This document shows, in pieces, positions 21,865 to 34,635 of a stretch of DNA of 64,000 nucleotides (position 1 is its first letter; each line of letters opens with the position of its first letter). The stretch comes from Aureobasidium sp. EXF-3400 (lineage: Eukaryota; Ascomycota; Dothideomycetes; Dothideales; Saccotheciaceae). The position numbers and the translations under genes were made by a program. The stretch spans positions 1-64,000 of the forward strand of contig SWBL01000128.1 of NCBI GenBank assembly GCA_024195585.1. Direction: 5' to 3'. The notes under the pieces were generated by a model that was given only the letters and a program-made list of their open reading frames with translations, was not told where the DNA came from and did no database searches.

Positions 21865-23536
21865 ATGGCCTCTGCAGTCGAGGCCAGATCTTTGGCTATT
21901 TTGACAACAATTGCCTCCGACCCTCCGCTCTACCCACGAAATCCTACCCAACTTCCACACGCCCCGTTGACCCTGTATATCGTGAGAGTTCCTGGCAGCA
22001 AAGGCATGAAAAGCTTCGATATGTCCAAGGCTTAATGTTAACCTGAATCCAGATGTCTTTCTGACTCCCCTAAAACCGCGGGAGAAGGTCGTTAGTGCTG
22101 AAGATGTCCAGAGCTCCTTATATTTCTTGCATATCGACATCCCTGAAGATGATCTTGTCGAACTACCAGAAGAAATCCCGGTACCGGACACTCCTGCTCT
22201 TTCAACAATCAGCCGCAAGCCACTGCCAACGCCCCCGACTTCTCCGGCGGATGGATCTCCAAGACAGAGGAGTGCTGTGTTCGACACTAAGCAGCAACTT
22301 GGAGTACCTCAGCGCAAGCCGGTTCGTCAAAGTCTAGATCTCCCGGACATCCCACCACGACCACCTATGAGAAGTCCTCTAAGTCAGCATGGCCAATTTA
22401 CTGCAAATGAGCCTGCTGATGGAAGACCATCATTCTCCAGACGGCCGCTCAGCAACCAGTTCCTAGATCCAAGAGTCGTTTCGGGTCGGCCTTCTGTGAA
22501 CTCGCGAAGCTCTTACGCTAGAGACGAAGCTAGCCGATCCTCCCATGAGGGCCCTTCGACCCCGGAAGAGGATGAGAGATGTGTCTCGCTGACCCTTATT
22601 CGTCGAGATCCATCATCAGGCTTCCAGTGGAACGTCGCAAAGATCCGTGATCCACCGGTCCACGACGTGTCTTCAGTGCTTGGAGGTGATGGCTCCATCA
22701 AGACTAAGAAAACAGGAGCTCCCCTGTTCATCGAGATCTACAATCCTGGATATTCCAAATTCTTGCAGTTTGACCAGACTAGGCCAGATTCTCGAGGTAG
22801 TGCTGATATGGCTTCTCTCTCGCCAAATCTATCTTCGGACCATGATAGCACATTCCGCCGAAGGCTGTATATGGATGGATCGAGATATGGTGACCACTCA
22901 TATGGACACCGTAAAACTCCCTCTTGGACTGGCGAGCAGCAAAGTCAACGTCCATCGGTGCAATTGAATCGACAAAGTCTGCAGGCTGTACCGAAAACGT
23001 TGGTAGATAGAAGGAGCAAAGGTTACACCTTCCGTAGCCCATGGGGTGGCAAATGCGAATTCTCGACTGGGGCGGCTGGCAGATCATTGAAAGTATGTCT
23101 GAAATCTACCGCCTCTGGTGTAGCATGGTGTACTAATGTTCTGCAGTGCAAACATGTCCTCGATAACCTGTCAAGCGCAATGACCGAAGTCAGTGAGCTG
23201 CGTTTCAATCTTCCAACAGGCAGCACCAATAAAAGCAGTTCGTCCACTGATACTGGAGCAAAGAGATCTTCAGTGATCCCAAAATCAGCCCTGCACAGGC
23301 GCACAGCCTCAGATGAGCTCATCGATGGTCCCCTTTCTCCTGGTATGAGCAGATTCTTGGACGAGTATGGTAATATCGATCTTTCTCTTGGACAGGAGCG
23401 TGCTGGAGGTGGCTTCCACGGGAAGCAGGCAAAGCTCGGAAAGCTCATTGTTGAGGATGAAGGTGTCAAGATGTTGGATCTGATAGTGGCAGCCAACATG
23501 GCTCTCTGGTGGAGGGCTTACGAACGAAAGCACTGA
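21865..23536 (+). CDS. conserved fungal protein of unknown function, 522 aa
   Basis: Exons 21865-22003, 22053-23092 and 23147-23536. The N-terminal part (LPHAPLTLYIVRVPGSKDVF, then SAEDVQSSLYFLHIDIPEDD) and the C-terminal part (SPWGGKCEFSTGAAGRSLKC, LGKLIVEDEGVKMLDLIVAA) look structured. The middle is Ser/Pro/Arg-rich and probably disordered. Intron 1 (22004-22052) needs a GC donor to keep the frame and remembered family sequence. Intron 2 (54 nt, GTATGT...TACTAAT...CTGCAG) is a multiple of three, so the frame stays open if it is retained. I recall similar filamentous-fungal proteins but no function. A 13-bp tandem duplication spans the stop codon. Confidence 0.8.
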
Positions 23537-23555
23537 GCGCGAGCACTGAGCGCGA
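23530..23555. repeat. 13-bp perfect tandem duplication across the stop codon
   Basis: GCACTGAGCGCGA occurs twice in a row (23530-23542 and 23543-23555). The first copy contains the TGA that ends the preceding gene. The second copy lies in the 3' UTR. Confidence 0.9.
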
Positions 23556-23704
23556 TGCGCCAGAGGCCATAAAAATGCTTGGAAGATGGTCCACACGAAG
23601 CTATAGGCGCTGGAAGATAATGTAGAAAAAGCCCTGCTTGTTTACCCTACTCAACGCCAGCACCGACAACTCACGCGTCGACTACGCGCGGACCTTGGTC
23701 CAGC

Positions 23705-24894
23705 ATGGATACATCATGGAAGATTGTTTACAAGCAACGCAGAGAAAGACGTGCCTCAAGCTCAACCATCAGTGCTCGCACAGGCTCAACACCTTCTCCA
23801 CCTCCCTCGCTCAGACCTCTCGACGACATGAGACACATCTTAGCCCCTGAGCCTAACTATGGCGGAGATATAGCACAGCTCGAGATGTCTATGGACGAAA
23901 TCTGGGACTTCATGAACCAAGTCAACACAGAGGGCCCCGATGAGTTCCTCAAGACAAACCATCTCAAGATCATCATCGACTCATCAGACTTTGGCGACTG
24001 GGAAGATGATACCTGGTACGATGTAGTGTAATGCTTTGCGCACATCAGATCTCGCTGACCGCCTCTCTTTTCAGGTGTCTCTTCTTCGCGACCTTCAAGC
24101 CCCTTTCCCAGAAGGTCACCCATCTGAGTATCCACATCAAGGGCAACATCCTCTTCACTCGCCACAACTATGTGAAGCCCGAGATGCACATCCAGGAAGA
24201 GGTGCTTGCTGTCAAAGGCAAAGGCAAGGGTCTGGATCATGGCCTGGGACCTTACAACACCGCCCCTATGACCAACGACAATAAGACAGACCCTTTGAAG
24301 AAGCCCAAGTTCACTCGCTCAAGCATGAACTCCACAGCCAACGCTGACTGGCTGCTTTCGTCACTCCACACCCCTGCCGCTGACCCAGCCAAAAAGAGCC
24401 CTTCTTATGTTACTAAGAAAGTCCCTTCTCACCTGATCAACCTCCACATCTACGAGAAAGCCATTGTCCCTGCTTTGATCGACCTTTTCAAGGACCGCCC
24501 TGCACCTCTCACCTTCATCACCATCCAAGGCCCCATGGAACTATCTCTACGCCGCCACATCATCAGCTCCATCAACCCATCTTTCATGTCCTCCATCATC
24601 TTGCACGCCGAAGCCGGCTACTCCATCCACGACAATGCCCAAGTCAGCCAAGTCCAGGCCTGGGAAGCTAACGGACCTGAACTCGTGTTCTTGAAGAAAG
24701 GCATCCAGGACCCTGATGATTTTGGCCAGTGGAACAAGGAAAGCATGGAGAGCGTCAACATGCATGCTTTGGGAGACTGGATCGTGCCTTCTGGTAAGGG
24801 CGCTAGAGGTGTTTGGGGCTGGAGAGTTGGCGGGCCTAGAGTCAAGGTTTGGAGAGGTCCTGCTGGTGGTTGGAATGGTAGAGATGGTATCTGA
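23705..24894 (+). CDS. conserved fungal protein of unknown function, 376 aa
   Basis: Exons 23705-24015 and 24075-24894; intron 24016-24074 (GTACGA...TTTTCAG, phase 2). The start MDTSWKIVYKQRRERRASSS leads to MSMDEIWDFMNQVNTEGPDE. The second exon encodes a mixed alpha/beta region with SQKVTHLSIHIKGNILFTRH, LINLHIYEKAIVPALIDLF and LTFITIQGPMELSLRRHIIS, ending in a Gly/Trp-rich tail. No catalytic motif, signal peptide or membrane span is seen. It follows the 522-residue unknown by 168 bp. Function not known. Confidence 0.78.
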
Positions 24895-25463
24895 ACGACT
24901 CAAGGGTGTTGTGGCAGAGCATGCTGTTTACACTCAGGGAGAAGCGATGGCACACGACTACGTGTGATAATGGATCGAGGATTAACGCGCGAACGAGAAG
25001 GATAGAGCACAAGCTATTGTAGAGTAACGAACAAAAGCAAGACATCGACGAGAGAAAACAGAAACAGGCAGATTTCAGAAAAGGCGTGTAGAGCATGCGC
25101 AGTCAAATCAAACAACCTCACCTTTTCGCCTCTTAACAGCTCCTATATCTCCAAGCTGCTCCTCTACCTGGTCATAATTTGGATCTGCCTGTCATTACCT
25201 TACTGCTAACACCAGAAGACCGACCATCGCGAAGAATCAAGAGAAACGAGAGAAAAAAAGAATAAATTGATTGGACTTTTGTCCTTTTTTCTATGACAGC
25301 GCAAAGCTCCGCTCTTTCATGCCCCGATTTCTTTTACGTCCAATGACACACATGGAGCTATGCTGTCATGCTAAACAAAACAAGACTCCTGAGCTTGTTT
25401 GCTGTTTGGATATACTGACCGAGGATCCTCGATTCGTCCCACCTTCTTTTTGGGAAGCGGCAT
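24895..25463. other. convergent intergenic region
   Basis: 3' UTRs of the 376-residue unknown (+) and Erv29 (-). A/G-rich runs near 25235-25265. No gene recognised. Confidence 0.5.
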
Positions 25464-26550
<1,087 letters not shown>

Positions 26551-27343
26551 GGTGGTCGTGGAAAAATGGTATAAGGGGGAGAGGAGAGAGATCGGAAAGA
26601 GTCTCCTCGGCTTGGACGAAACGTCTAGTAGAGAGGCCAGAGACGTGGGGAAGAATAGACCACTTGTCAGCAAATCGAAGCTTGTCGCAGCTCATCCGCC
26701 AACTCCCCTTTTTGCATCTCGTCTTTGTTTGATTTTCCCGCCGTTAAGGGCCGACAATAAATACCCCCTCCCTTGTACTTGTATAGCTGTCCCAATTACT
26801 CTTCCATCAATCCTTCTTCCCAACCACCCTCGTCGACGCTGTAATCACCTCTCTTTACCGTGACGCATACTGTCCGCAGTCCTTGGCACCTTCACAAATC
26901 CATCAAGCTTTGCGACTATGCTCCACAATGCCATCATCGAAACAAGCACCTTTGATAAATATAGATTGTAGTATGAAAGCATTTGATTTTGGATACATCA
27001 AAGTACAAGACTGAACGGCAGGAGCACGAAGGACCCTTGGAACGCCTGTTCTCAACCCACTCGCATCTCGTAGTCTCCCGTGTGTTTTTGCGGCCTTGTG
27101 AGAAGTAGTCGACTGTACGCAAAGAATGAAACAAACCTCTCAACATGCCCTGTGGGAATACCCTTGCTTCAAAACAAAAAACGTGAAATAATCTGGCCAC
27201 TCTGCTTCGACCCTTTGACTCTCGCGTCTCTGTCGAGAAGAGTCTGTATTAGAACAAAGAGACTTTAATAGCACTCGTTCGTTCTTGTGCGCTCACAAGA
27301 AACAGCGCCGTAACATAACCGGAATTTTGCAGCCTAAGCTAAA
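26551..27343. other. intergenic, no gene recognised
   Basis: Promoter of Erv29 and 3' UTR of the next minus-strand gene. Only unbiased short frames were seen. Confidence 0.5.
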
Positions 27344-28609
27344 TCAAGCAACCCACTGAGAGTCGTCGGGGTGACTGCCCGCGTCGTAACCAGAGTCGTA
27401 AAGAGATGAGAATCCGTTGCTCGATGCAACTGCAGCCTTGGGGGCAGGTGCGGTGACTTTGGGCAGAGGAGCGGCCTTCTCGATGGGAGCGTTGACCACA
27501 GAGCCAGCATCACTGGTGTTTGAATCCTCAGAGCCGATGACGGCGGCCTTCTTCTTCTGCTGTTTCTTGCCCTTGGGCACAGTGTTCCAGCCAGAGTCGT
27601 CTTGGCTGATCTGCTTGGCGAGTCTCAGTTGGTCTTCCTCGGAAGCTCCGTTGCTAGTAGTCTGCTCGAAAGTGTCGAGAAGGGGAGCGCTTTCGCCAGT
27701 GACGGCCACAGCGGGGGCCTGAGTGACGCGGTTGGCAACATCGGCAGCCCATGCGCTGCTGGTGGGAGGCTTGGAAACGGGAATACCGTTCTTTGCGGGC
27801 TCTCCACGGGCTTCACGGGCAGTACGGCGTTGGTTCTCGAGCAGAACCTGGCGTTCCTTCTCCTCGGCCTCTCTTTGAAGTCTACGTTCCTCAATCTTCT
27901 TACGGTTCTGTCTCTGCTTCTTCGTCTCTTGCTCCTGGGCTTGGGTTTGGCGAGGCTGGTTAGCCTTGGTGGGCTTGTCAGATCCAGTCAAGCGGAGGAC
28001 AGATGGGCCGGCAGAAGCAGGCTCGAGCATATCTGAAACATCTCCAGCGGCCAAAGTGGGAGACATGGAAGGAGTGAAATCGTCATCAGCATCGGCAGCA
28101 TTGGAAGAGGCAGAGGAGAAGGTCTTGGAAGACTGCTTCACTGTTCTGTTGCGCGAGTCGGTGCGAGCAGGAGGGGCAAGGCTGGTACCCTTCTTGAGGC
28201 TGGCGAGTTGTTGAGCCCAAGCCTTGTTGTCTTCCTCTTGAGCGACATCGTCGTCAAGCTCCTGGCGCTTGGGTGCGTGAGCAGGTGTGAGAGAGGGAGC
28301 AGGTGTGATGGTCTGCTTCTTGCCAGCCTTGCGCTTCTTGGAGCCATCCGAGACCTTGGCGGTGCTGCTGTCGTCACCGCTCTGGACGCTCAACTCAGGA
28401 AGAGTAACGCCGGTAGCTTTGGTGGCTTCGGACTTTGGCTTTGGCTTGGTCGAGTCTCGTCGGCGGGCGGCTTTGGGTTGAGGAGCGACAAAGTCCGAGA
28501 CTGAGGCGGAGCGAGTTCTGTTGGCGACGGGCTTGCCGTGCTGGAAGTAATAGTAGTAAACGGCGGCAGCACCGATGAGGGCGACTGCCCACGACTGCCA
28601 GGGCTCCAT
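27344..28609 (-). CDS. N-terminally anchored, low-complexity fungal protein, 421 aa
   Basis: Single exon. A short lumenal or cytosolic start is followed at once by a hydrophobic anchor (WAVALIGAAAVYYYYF). A Ser/Lys/Ala-rich, probably disordered region and a charged coiled coil follow (about 225-270; KKQRQNRKKIEERRLQREAE). The conserved-looking tail contains DDSGWNTVPKGKKQQKKK and DSGYDAGSHPDDSQWVA. I do not recognise a domain with known function. The layout suggests an ER or other membrane tether with a long cytosolic part. This is inference from sequence only. Confidence 0.75.
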   Translation of the reverse strand: MEPWQSWAVALIGAAAVYYYYFQHGKPVANRTRSASVSDFVAPQPKAARRRDSTKPKPKSEATKATGVTLPELSVQSGDDSSTAKVSDGSKKRKAGKKQTITPAPSLTPAHAPKRQELDDDVAQEEDNKAWAQQLASLKKGTSLAPPARTDSRNRTVKQSSKTFSSASSNAADADDDFTPSMSPTLAAGDVSDMLEPASAGPSVLRLTGSDKPTKANQPRQTQAQEQETKKQRQNRKKIEERRLQREAEEKERQVLLENQRRTAREARGEPAKNGIPVSKPPTSSAWAADVANRVTQAPAVAVTGESAPLLDTFEQTTSNGASEEDQLRLAKQISQDDSGWNTVPKGKKQQKKKAAVIGSEDSNTSDAGSVVNAPIEKAAPLPKVTAPAPKAAVASSNGFSSLYDSGYDAGSHPDDSQWVA

Positions 28610-29249
28610 GTTGAGAGATCGCTACCGCACGACAGGTCAGTAGAGCGGCGAGACGAAGGAAATCAACAAGGGCTCTCACTCAATTGAGGGGTGCTGAGGT
28701 TCAAGACTTTAGACGGAATTGACGAAGAAGAGGGCTGGGTTGTGAAATGGAGGACACGGGACAGGATGCAAGGAAGAAGACTCAATGTGGTGTGGAGGCG
28801 CAAGGACGAGCGATTCCAATACTGGTACGTCAGCTCAACGCCGGCAGACGAGAACAAACAACACGTTTACAACAAGCTGGATCATCCACACACAATCACG
28901 CTTACTTGGAGTACATCTTCCGACTTAATGCTATATATGACCTCTTTATGACTGACACAATCACCGAACCACCCCAACATTGGCCCAACAGAGCGCATTA
29001 CCGACAGTCACATGAGGTATATACATGCTCAATGAACCGCCAACTTTTGCCAAGAGCTCGAGCTTCCAGCCGCAGCGGGCTCGGACTTGATGAACAGACG
29101 AGGGCAACAATTCACTGCTAGATAGAAATAGGGGTCCAATCGCTTGACTCGTAGAATTTGGGCACGAGTAAATTGTCTCGTAAAGACTTGCCCTCGCGTC
29201 GATACTATCGACCGCCGAGATTGAAACTCATCTACTTCCGAAACAGCCA
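28610..29249. other. intergenic, no gene recognised
   Basis: Promoter of the 421-residue protein and 3' UTR of TRAPPC11. No coding bias. Confidence 0.5.
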
Positions 29250-32200
29250 CTATTCGGGTATCCAGATGCCCACGCCACCCCTATCGTCACTCTGCACACT
29301 ATCTCCAGCATCTAACACCCTGAGCGTTTTCTGGAAGTATGCATCCACTACTCTGAGTGCTGGCCAGATCCAATGTCCCTTTTGACCCTGTCTTTCCGTC
29401 AGAGCATCTTCTTCGACAGGATATACCAGTAGTCTGTAATCGACCTGAACGCGGCTCATCGGGGTCAGGCTGACGGCTCGGTGCTTTGATCCGCTGAATG
29501 CGAACAGTTCGTTCGCTTCCATAGTCAAATTGAATGTCAAGAAGTGCATCGATGGGTTCTCTAGGGTGTATGAGACAGTGATGGGTTCGTCTTCTGTGTT
29601 GGAAGGAATGCTGGCTGTGCACAGTACCCTGGGCTCGGCAGAAGGTATAGTCATGCTAGGGACCGCAAGCATAGTGATTGTTGAATCGTCATCACTAGCA
29701 TCTTGCCTGCGCCAAGTGACTGCTAAGGACAGTTCCAACGCAGAAGGGCGTCGATCCTCGAGCGTCAACTTGCGTACTGCCAAGATGTGAGGAACATCCA
29801 TCATATCCTTCAAAGCCATGGTACGTGAGATCTTCTGTGGTTCGGAAGAATCCTCGACTTCGCACACCGCGTTGCTGGTGACTCTATTGACAACAAGCCG
29901 TGTCGCTTCGACGAGTAAAGGCTCAGTAGAGAAGGATACTACGCGGCTGGTCAAGCACCATCTTTGCGATATACCTCGCGCTGGTTTCGGCTGTTCGTTA
30001 TCATCCTCGGATATGTCTGGCAGGCTGAAGTAATCTGGATATGCTCCTGTGTGCAGGCGCGGTCCAAAGTCGTAGTTGGCCTCGAAGGGGCTGACGAAGG
30101 GTATGACCGACTCCAATGTCTTCGTGACAGGTGTTTCCGGGTCTGAAGCCAGACGGTAATTGACCTCCAATCTCAGTGTATATTCTGAAAGTTGCAGCGG
30201 AGCCTTGAATTCGAGCATATGAGACTTTGATTCGTTGGCCATTATTTTACCGATCTGGAGGTTGGTCAAGTCCATGTCGTTGGGTTCGTTATTGTTGTCC
30301 TTCCAGGCGAGCTGTAGACTAACTTCTGCATTATCTTGTCCTTCGGCGCGTACATAGGCGTTCACCTCCTCTGCTTCCTCGTTGAGGATCTGAATATCGA
30401 GGGCCACCTTTTCGCCCGTAAAGTATTGCTCTTTGAGATTCGTGATACGTAGCTGGACCTTTGGCGGTTTCGGTAGCACTTGGATGGTGTTCGGCTCTGT
30501 CCGAGATATTTGCTTTCTCGAAAGCTTGTCCTCTGACTGCAACCACCAGTTGGAAGAACTTATATCTGTTGGGCGACTGAGAACGTGCTCGAGTGTGGCC
30601 CCGGACGCCTTGAGGACCAGAGAAGCACCAGTAGCGCCGAACGAATCAGGATCGCGAAGTGGGATTGTTAGGTTGAAGACACGAAGCTGACCAGGCTTGA
30701 ACGTCAGATTCGCATCTGTCAACAAACCCTTTGCCATGGGATGTGCTGGATCATGCTCTTCTTCGACTTTCAGTTCTGTTGAAACAGACTGACTGACATT
30801 GTTGGAGTGGTTGATCACCAAGCTTTTGATATTGGTATTGAAATGAACACGAAGTTCTGTTAAGATCAAATCATTCTGTTGTGCTGAAGCATTGTAGACA
30901 ACTGCAACTTGACAGGCAGCAGTATCTCCTACGAAGCCTGCGCCTGACAAGAATGAGAATGTGATGGTGACTTAATGATAAACGTCAGCTCATCGCAACG
31001 GGGTTTCGACGTGCAAACTTACCTGGACAGACTCTTGACTGAGTATCTAGAAGAATATGCATGCGCTCGTCGTTATTGTCAGTGTTTGACAAGCACTGCG
31101 ATATATCGACTGTTTTCTGAGATTTGAGGGCTGCTGCGAGTCAGAAAAATCGTTTGCTTTAGCTGGAGAACACATACGTTCATATGTAAGCTCCCAAGCG
31201 CTTTCGGCCTGGAGCTTAATGTTACCCGTCTTTTCTGCAGAATTGTAAATCAATTCTAAAACTTCGACTGCTAGATCGAACCACTTCTCGCGTCTCCAGA
31301 TCATGTTCTCCCATACTGGCTGCAGAGTCTGAAGCACCTCATCATAACGCTCGGCCTTGTAGAATTCGCGCGCAAGGTCGATCTTAACTTGATGGACGGC
31401 CCTCATTTGACCTCTGTTAGACATGATGCTTTCCACCCGTTCGGTCTGGCTTTGCAAGTCCAGTAAGTAGTCGTAAGTGCTGTGGCCAGATAAGGGTGCC
31501 TCCTCGTGAGGCTGAGGGACCATGTAGGTATCGTATGTCCTAGTACGACTCGCAAGCTGGGCTGCAGTCGTCTCACTCGGAAGAGTTCTGTCCTCCTGCG
31601 GAATAGCCTCTGCTTTTCTTTTGCGCGCCACAAGATGTTTGCAGGCCAACCTCCACCAGTATCCTGGATGATGGAGCAGATGAAATGGCATCATACGTTC
31701 CATGGTTGAATATAGTTTCTCCGCTGGAGCATATATGGTAAGGGGGACGGTCTGTTCCTCAGGATCGGACAGATCCACTGATTTGAAGACAGGTAAATCG
31801 GCCATTTCGATGAGTTGCGCCATCATCTTAGCCCAGCGTGCTTCCCATGCTTCCCAGCTGTAGCTGTTGTCAGTGCCCTTGCCACGACGATCAATCAAAT
31901 CTCGCATGCGCTCTTTGTAATTGAACCAAGATTCGGCAGTACCGGACGTCATGCCCCTCCATATCTGGCAGCGCAAGACACGGAAAGCAATAACATCGCA
32001 GAGTAACCGGGCTTCTTGCCAACGAGTTGACCAACTTGGTGTGTGCTCAAGACTTCCTTCAGGACCGAACAATTCTTCTAGGGCGGACTCATAATGCCTC
32101 TGGGCTACATCCATTTCTTGTCGGAATTCTGCGAAAACAGCTAGCTTGAAGTCGTAGCGTACGTTCCAGCCATTCATAGTCAAAACCTGAGATGTGCCAC

Positions 32201-33132
32201 GACTTGCTGCAGCGGTTATAGGTGGAGGAGCAGCGCGACCTCGTTTCCTTCTTGAGTGCTTGGTCAAGTCTCTGTAGTAATCAATACAGACTGGCTGTAA
32301 TGCTCTCAAGACACTCGATACGAAGGTAGGCAAGTCGGTCTGAGAGTCGGAAACATCATAGTGGAAGCACGAAATCTTTGGATCTAGCGAAGTTGCTCTC
32401 CTGATGTTGGCGAGGCGTTCTTCAAAGTCGAGTGGAGAGATAGCAGCGTCGTCTGAGACGAGAACGACAGCGTATCTTGTTTTAAAGCCAGATTTTGCGA
32501 TTGCGTTTCTTGTGTCATTGATGTGGGATTTCAGAGCGGCATCAGTGTTCGGATCCGAGTGCAAAGTCTGAAAGGAGAGATAGACGGCAGGAATGCGAGA
32601 TTGATGTTTTGCCAGCCATAGCGGAGTCATAAGGCCATCAGGAAAGACGGGAGAAGAAGGAGAAAGCGGAGATAAAGGCGAATGCAAGTCATGGCTGGTG
32701 GATGAAGAGGGATTGGGACTTGGTGGAGGAGACTGTGATGGCACTATAGGCGGAGGAGCGGCCTTTCTAGGTGGAAACACAAAGGACTGTAATGATTTAG
32801 TATTGCAGACATGAAGAGGTGCAGGTTACCAGCGGCATACCTACCCTCCCAACACTCGACAATTTGAAGCCTATCAGGCCAGACCTCTCGGCCAAGGCCT
32901 GCTCACTCCAGGACAGAGAAGCACCATGGGTACGCAAGAACTCGTCCAAGATGGAATCGGCATGAGGACCAGATAGCGGAGGAGAGTTGTCGGTGATCTT
33001 TAGGCCACCGCCTTGAAGAGGGTTTGGGGACGGCGTTGGCGAAGCATCGGTAGACGAGTCGGAGGTTGGAAGACCAGCTAGGGCGATGAAAGGCAGATTG
33101 TGGGCGACATAGTCTTCGGGATAGGCCTCCAT
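29250..33132 (-). CDS. TRAPP complex subunit TRAPPC11 (foie gras / gryzun)
   Basis: 1242 residues from exons 32845-33132, 31178-32786, 31023-31133 and 29250-30970. The start MEAYPEDYVAHNLPFIALAG matches the family. The foie gras domain (about 290-560) includes YYRDLTKHSRRKRGRAAPPP, HHPGYWWRLACKHLVARKRK and KIDLAREFYKAERYDEVLQT. The C-terminal half has gryzun-type beta-sandwich segments such as LRITNLKEQYFTGEKVALDI. TRAPPC11 belongs to TRAPP III-type tethering complexes in ER-Golgi traffic and autophagy. Exon 3 has a CAGCAG (NAGNAG) acceptor, so one Ala may be included or skipped. Divergent from Rxt2 over about 210 bp. Confidence 0.92.
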
Positions 33133-33344
33133 GTCTGCGCGATCATGGCATGGCAGCAGTGTGTTTGTGTACAAGCTGAATTGTTGCTGAACCTATCGGT
33201 AGCTGCCCCGTGCAAATGACGCGTTTTGAAGCTGGGGGAGTCTAGAGTTTGAGGTTGCGAGTCAATCCAACAGGCCTGCCTCAATTTCTGCCTATTCTTC
33301 ACCACCCATTTTCCTCAAAAACACAAACTTCCACCTCTGTCAGC
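33133..33344. promoter_or_regulatory. short bidirectional promoter, TRAPPC11 / Rxt2
   Basis: Only 212 bp separate the two start codons, so the core promoters must be shared or adjacent. No clear TATA box. Confidence 0.5.
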
Positions 33345-34580
33345 ATGGCGGCACAACAGACCATTATCGCAGAGACGATACGCGGCATGAAGCTGGCTAT
33401 GCGCCGCCGTGACAACGACTCCGACTCAGACACGTCCATCACTCAACCCACCAACCGCGGCAACAAGCTCAAGCGTAATGCTCGCCATGTGCGCGAGGGT
33501 CGCCTCGATACCACTCACGGTCGCAGCTACAAGAAGCGCATCGACTACGCTGGCTACGACCGCTACATCCTCAACGAGAATCCTCTCCGCTTCGACGACG
33601 ACGGCGACCTTATAGACGACGACGAATACGAGCCCGACCATGAAGACAGCTCTGACCAAATCGGCAATCCATGGGCAGACACCAAGCTCGAAGAACTGCT
33701 TGCTCCCTTGACTTCAGCCGCCGACCTCGCCCACCACCCCTCTTTGTCCATTCCCTTCCTCTCAAGGCCGATCAGCGAAATGGCCGAAAACGCTCGCCAG
33801 ACCATGCACCGCGAAAAAAAGACTCTATGGCATATCAAACAGTTGTTACTGAGGTTGCGCGGCGACGACCATTGGATTCCTGTTGGCAAGCTCGAATCAG
33901 AACACGATATCATGCTTCTAGACCCCTCAGCCGCTCCCATCGATGACAATCTATCCATCACAATGCCGCCAGAGACCTCTGCCATAGACCACTACAAGCC
34001 CGAAAACAATACACAGTCACAACCAGAGCCGCTCCAGCAAAACGGCACCCAGGCAGATGGTGCCGACCAACAACAGAATCCCTCTGATACTCTTCCGTCA
34101 CCCGATGCCTCGCCCGACGGTACCATCCAACACGCCATGACGACCAGACGTCAAGCCCGCACATCGCCCACTCCCGATCCCAACTTCCCATCCTCGTCTC
34201 CTGCTCCTTCGTCGATACCGTCAATCCATGGCTTCTTCCACGTTCCAGACTCCGCACTACCAGACCGAGACTACGGCCTTCCTGCCAATGAAGCAGATGA
34301 TACACGCCGACTGTTATTACTCTACTGCCAGAAACAAGAACAAGTTGTACGCGAGTCGGAACAAATGCTCGAGGGTTTACTCAAAGCAGACCGCATGAGG
34401 AAAGACGTCTGGCGCTGGTGCAAGACAGAAGGTCACTTGGGCGAGATGAGCGACGGCGAAGATTGGTACGACATGGAAGAATGGAATTTAAGCGCACCCT
34501 TACAAAAAGGCAAGGAAGAGGAAGAGGTAGAAGACGAAGGCAGAGTAAAAGGTAGACGAAGACGCGGTGCACAGCACTAG
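33345..34580 (+). CDS. rxt2: Rxt2-like subunit of the Rpd3L histone deacetylase complex
   Basis: 411 residues, single exon, ATG 33345 in context cagcATGG. The N-terminal Rxt2 domain (about 10-160) shows NRGNKLKRNARHVREGRL and YAGYDRYILNENPLRFDDD. A Ser/Pro/Gln-rich middle follows, then a conserved C-terminal helix region (DDTRRLLLLYCQKQEQVVRE, DVWRWCKTEG) and a Glu/Arg-rich end. Rxt2 is a structural subunit of the large Rpd3 corepressor in yeast. Gene end lies only 55 bp from the end of the convergent repeat protein gene. Confidence 0.88.
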   Translation: MAAQQTIIAETIRGMKLAMRRRDNDSDSDTSITQPTNRGNKLKRNARHVREGRLDTTHGRSYKKRIDYAGYDRYILNENPLRFDDDGDLIDDDEYEPDHEDSSDQIGNPWADTKLEELLAPLTSAADLAHHPSLSIPFLSRPISEMAENARQTMHREKKTLWHIKQLLLRLRGDDHWIPVGKLESEHDIMLLDPSAAPIDDNLSITMPPETSAIDHYKPENNTQSQPEPLQQNGTQADGADQQQNPSDTLPSPDASPDGTIQHAMTTRRQARTSPTPDPNFPSSSPAPSSIPSIHGFFHVPDSALPDRDYGLPANEADDTRRLLLLYCQKQEQVVRESEQMLEGLLKADRMRKDVWRWCKTEGHLGEMSDGEDWYDMEEWNLSAPLQKGKEEEEVEDEGRVKGRRRRGAQH

Positions 34581-34635
34581 CTCAGTCTTGTCTCCTCAGT
34601 TAATGATAACAGGCGTCTTTCCAGAAACTACATTT

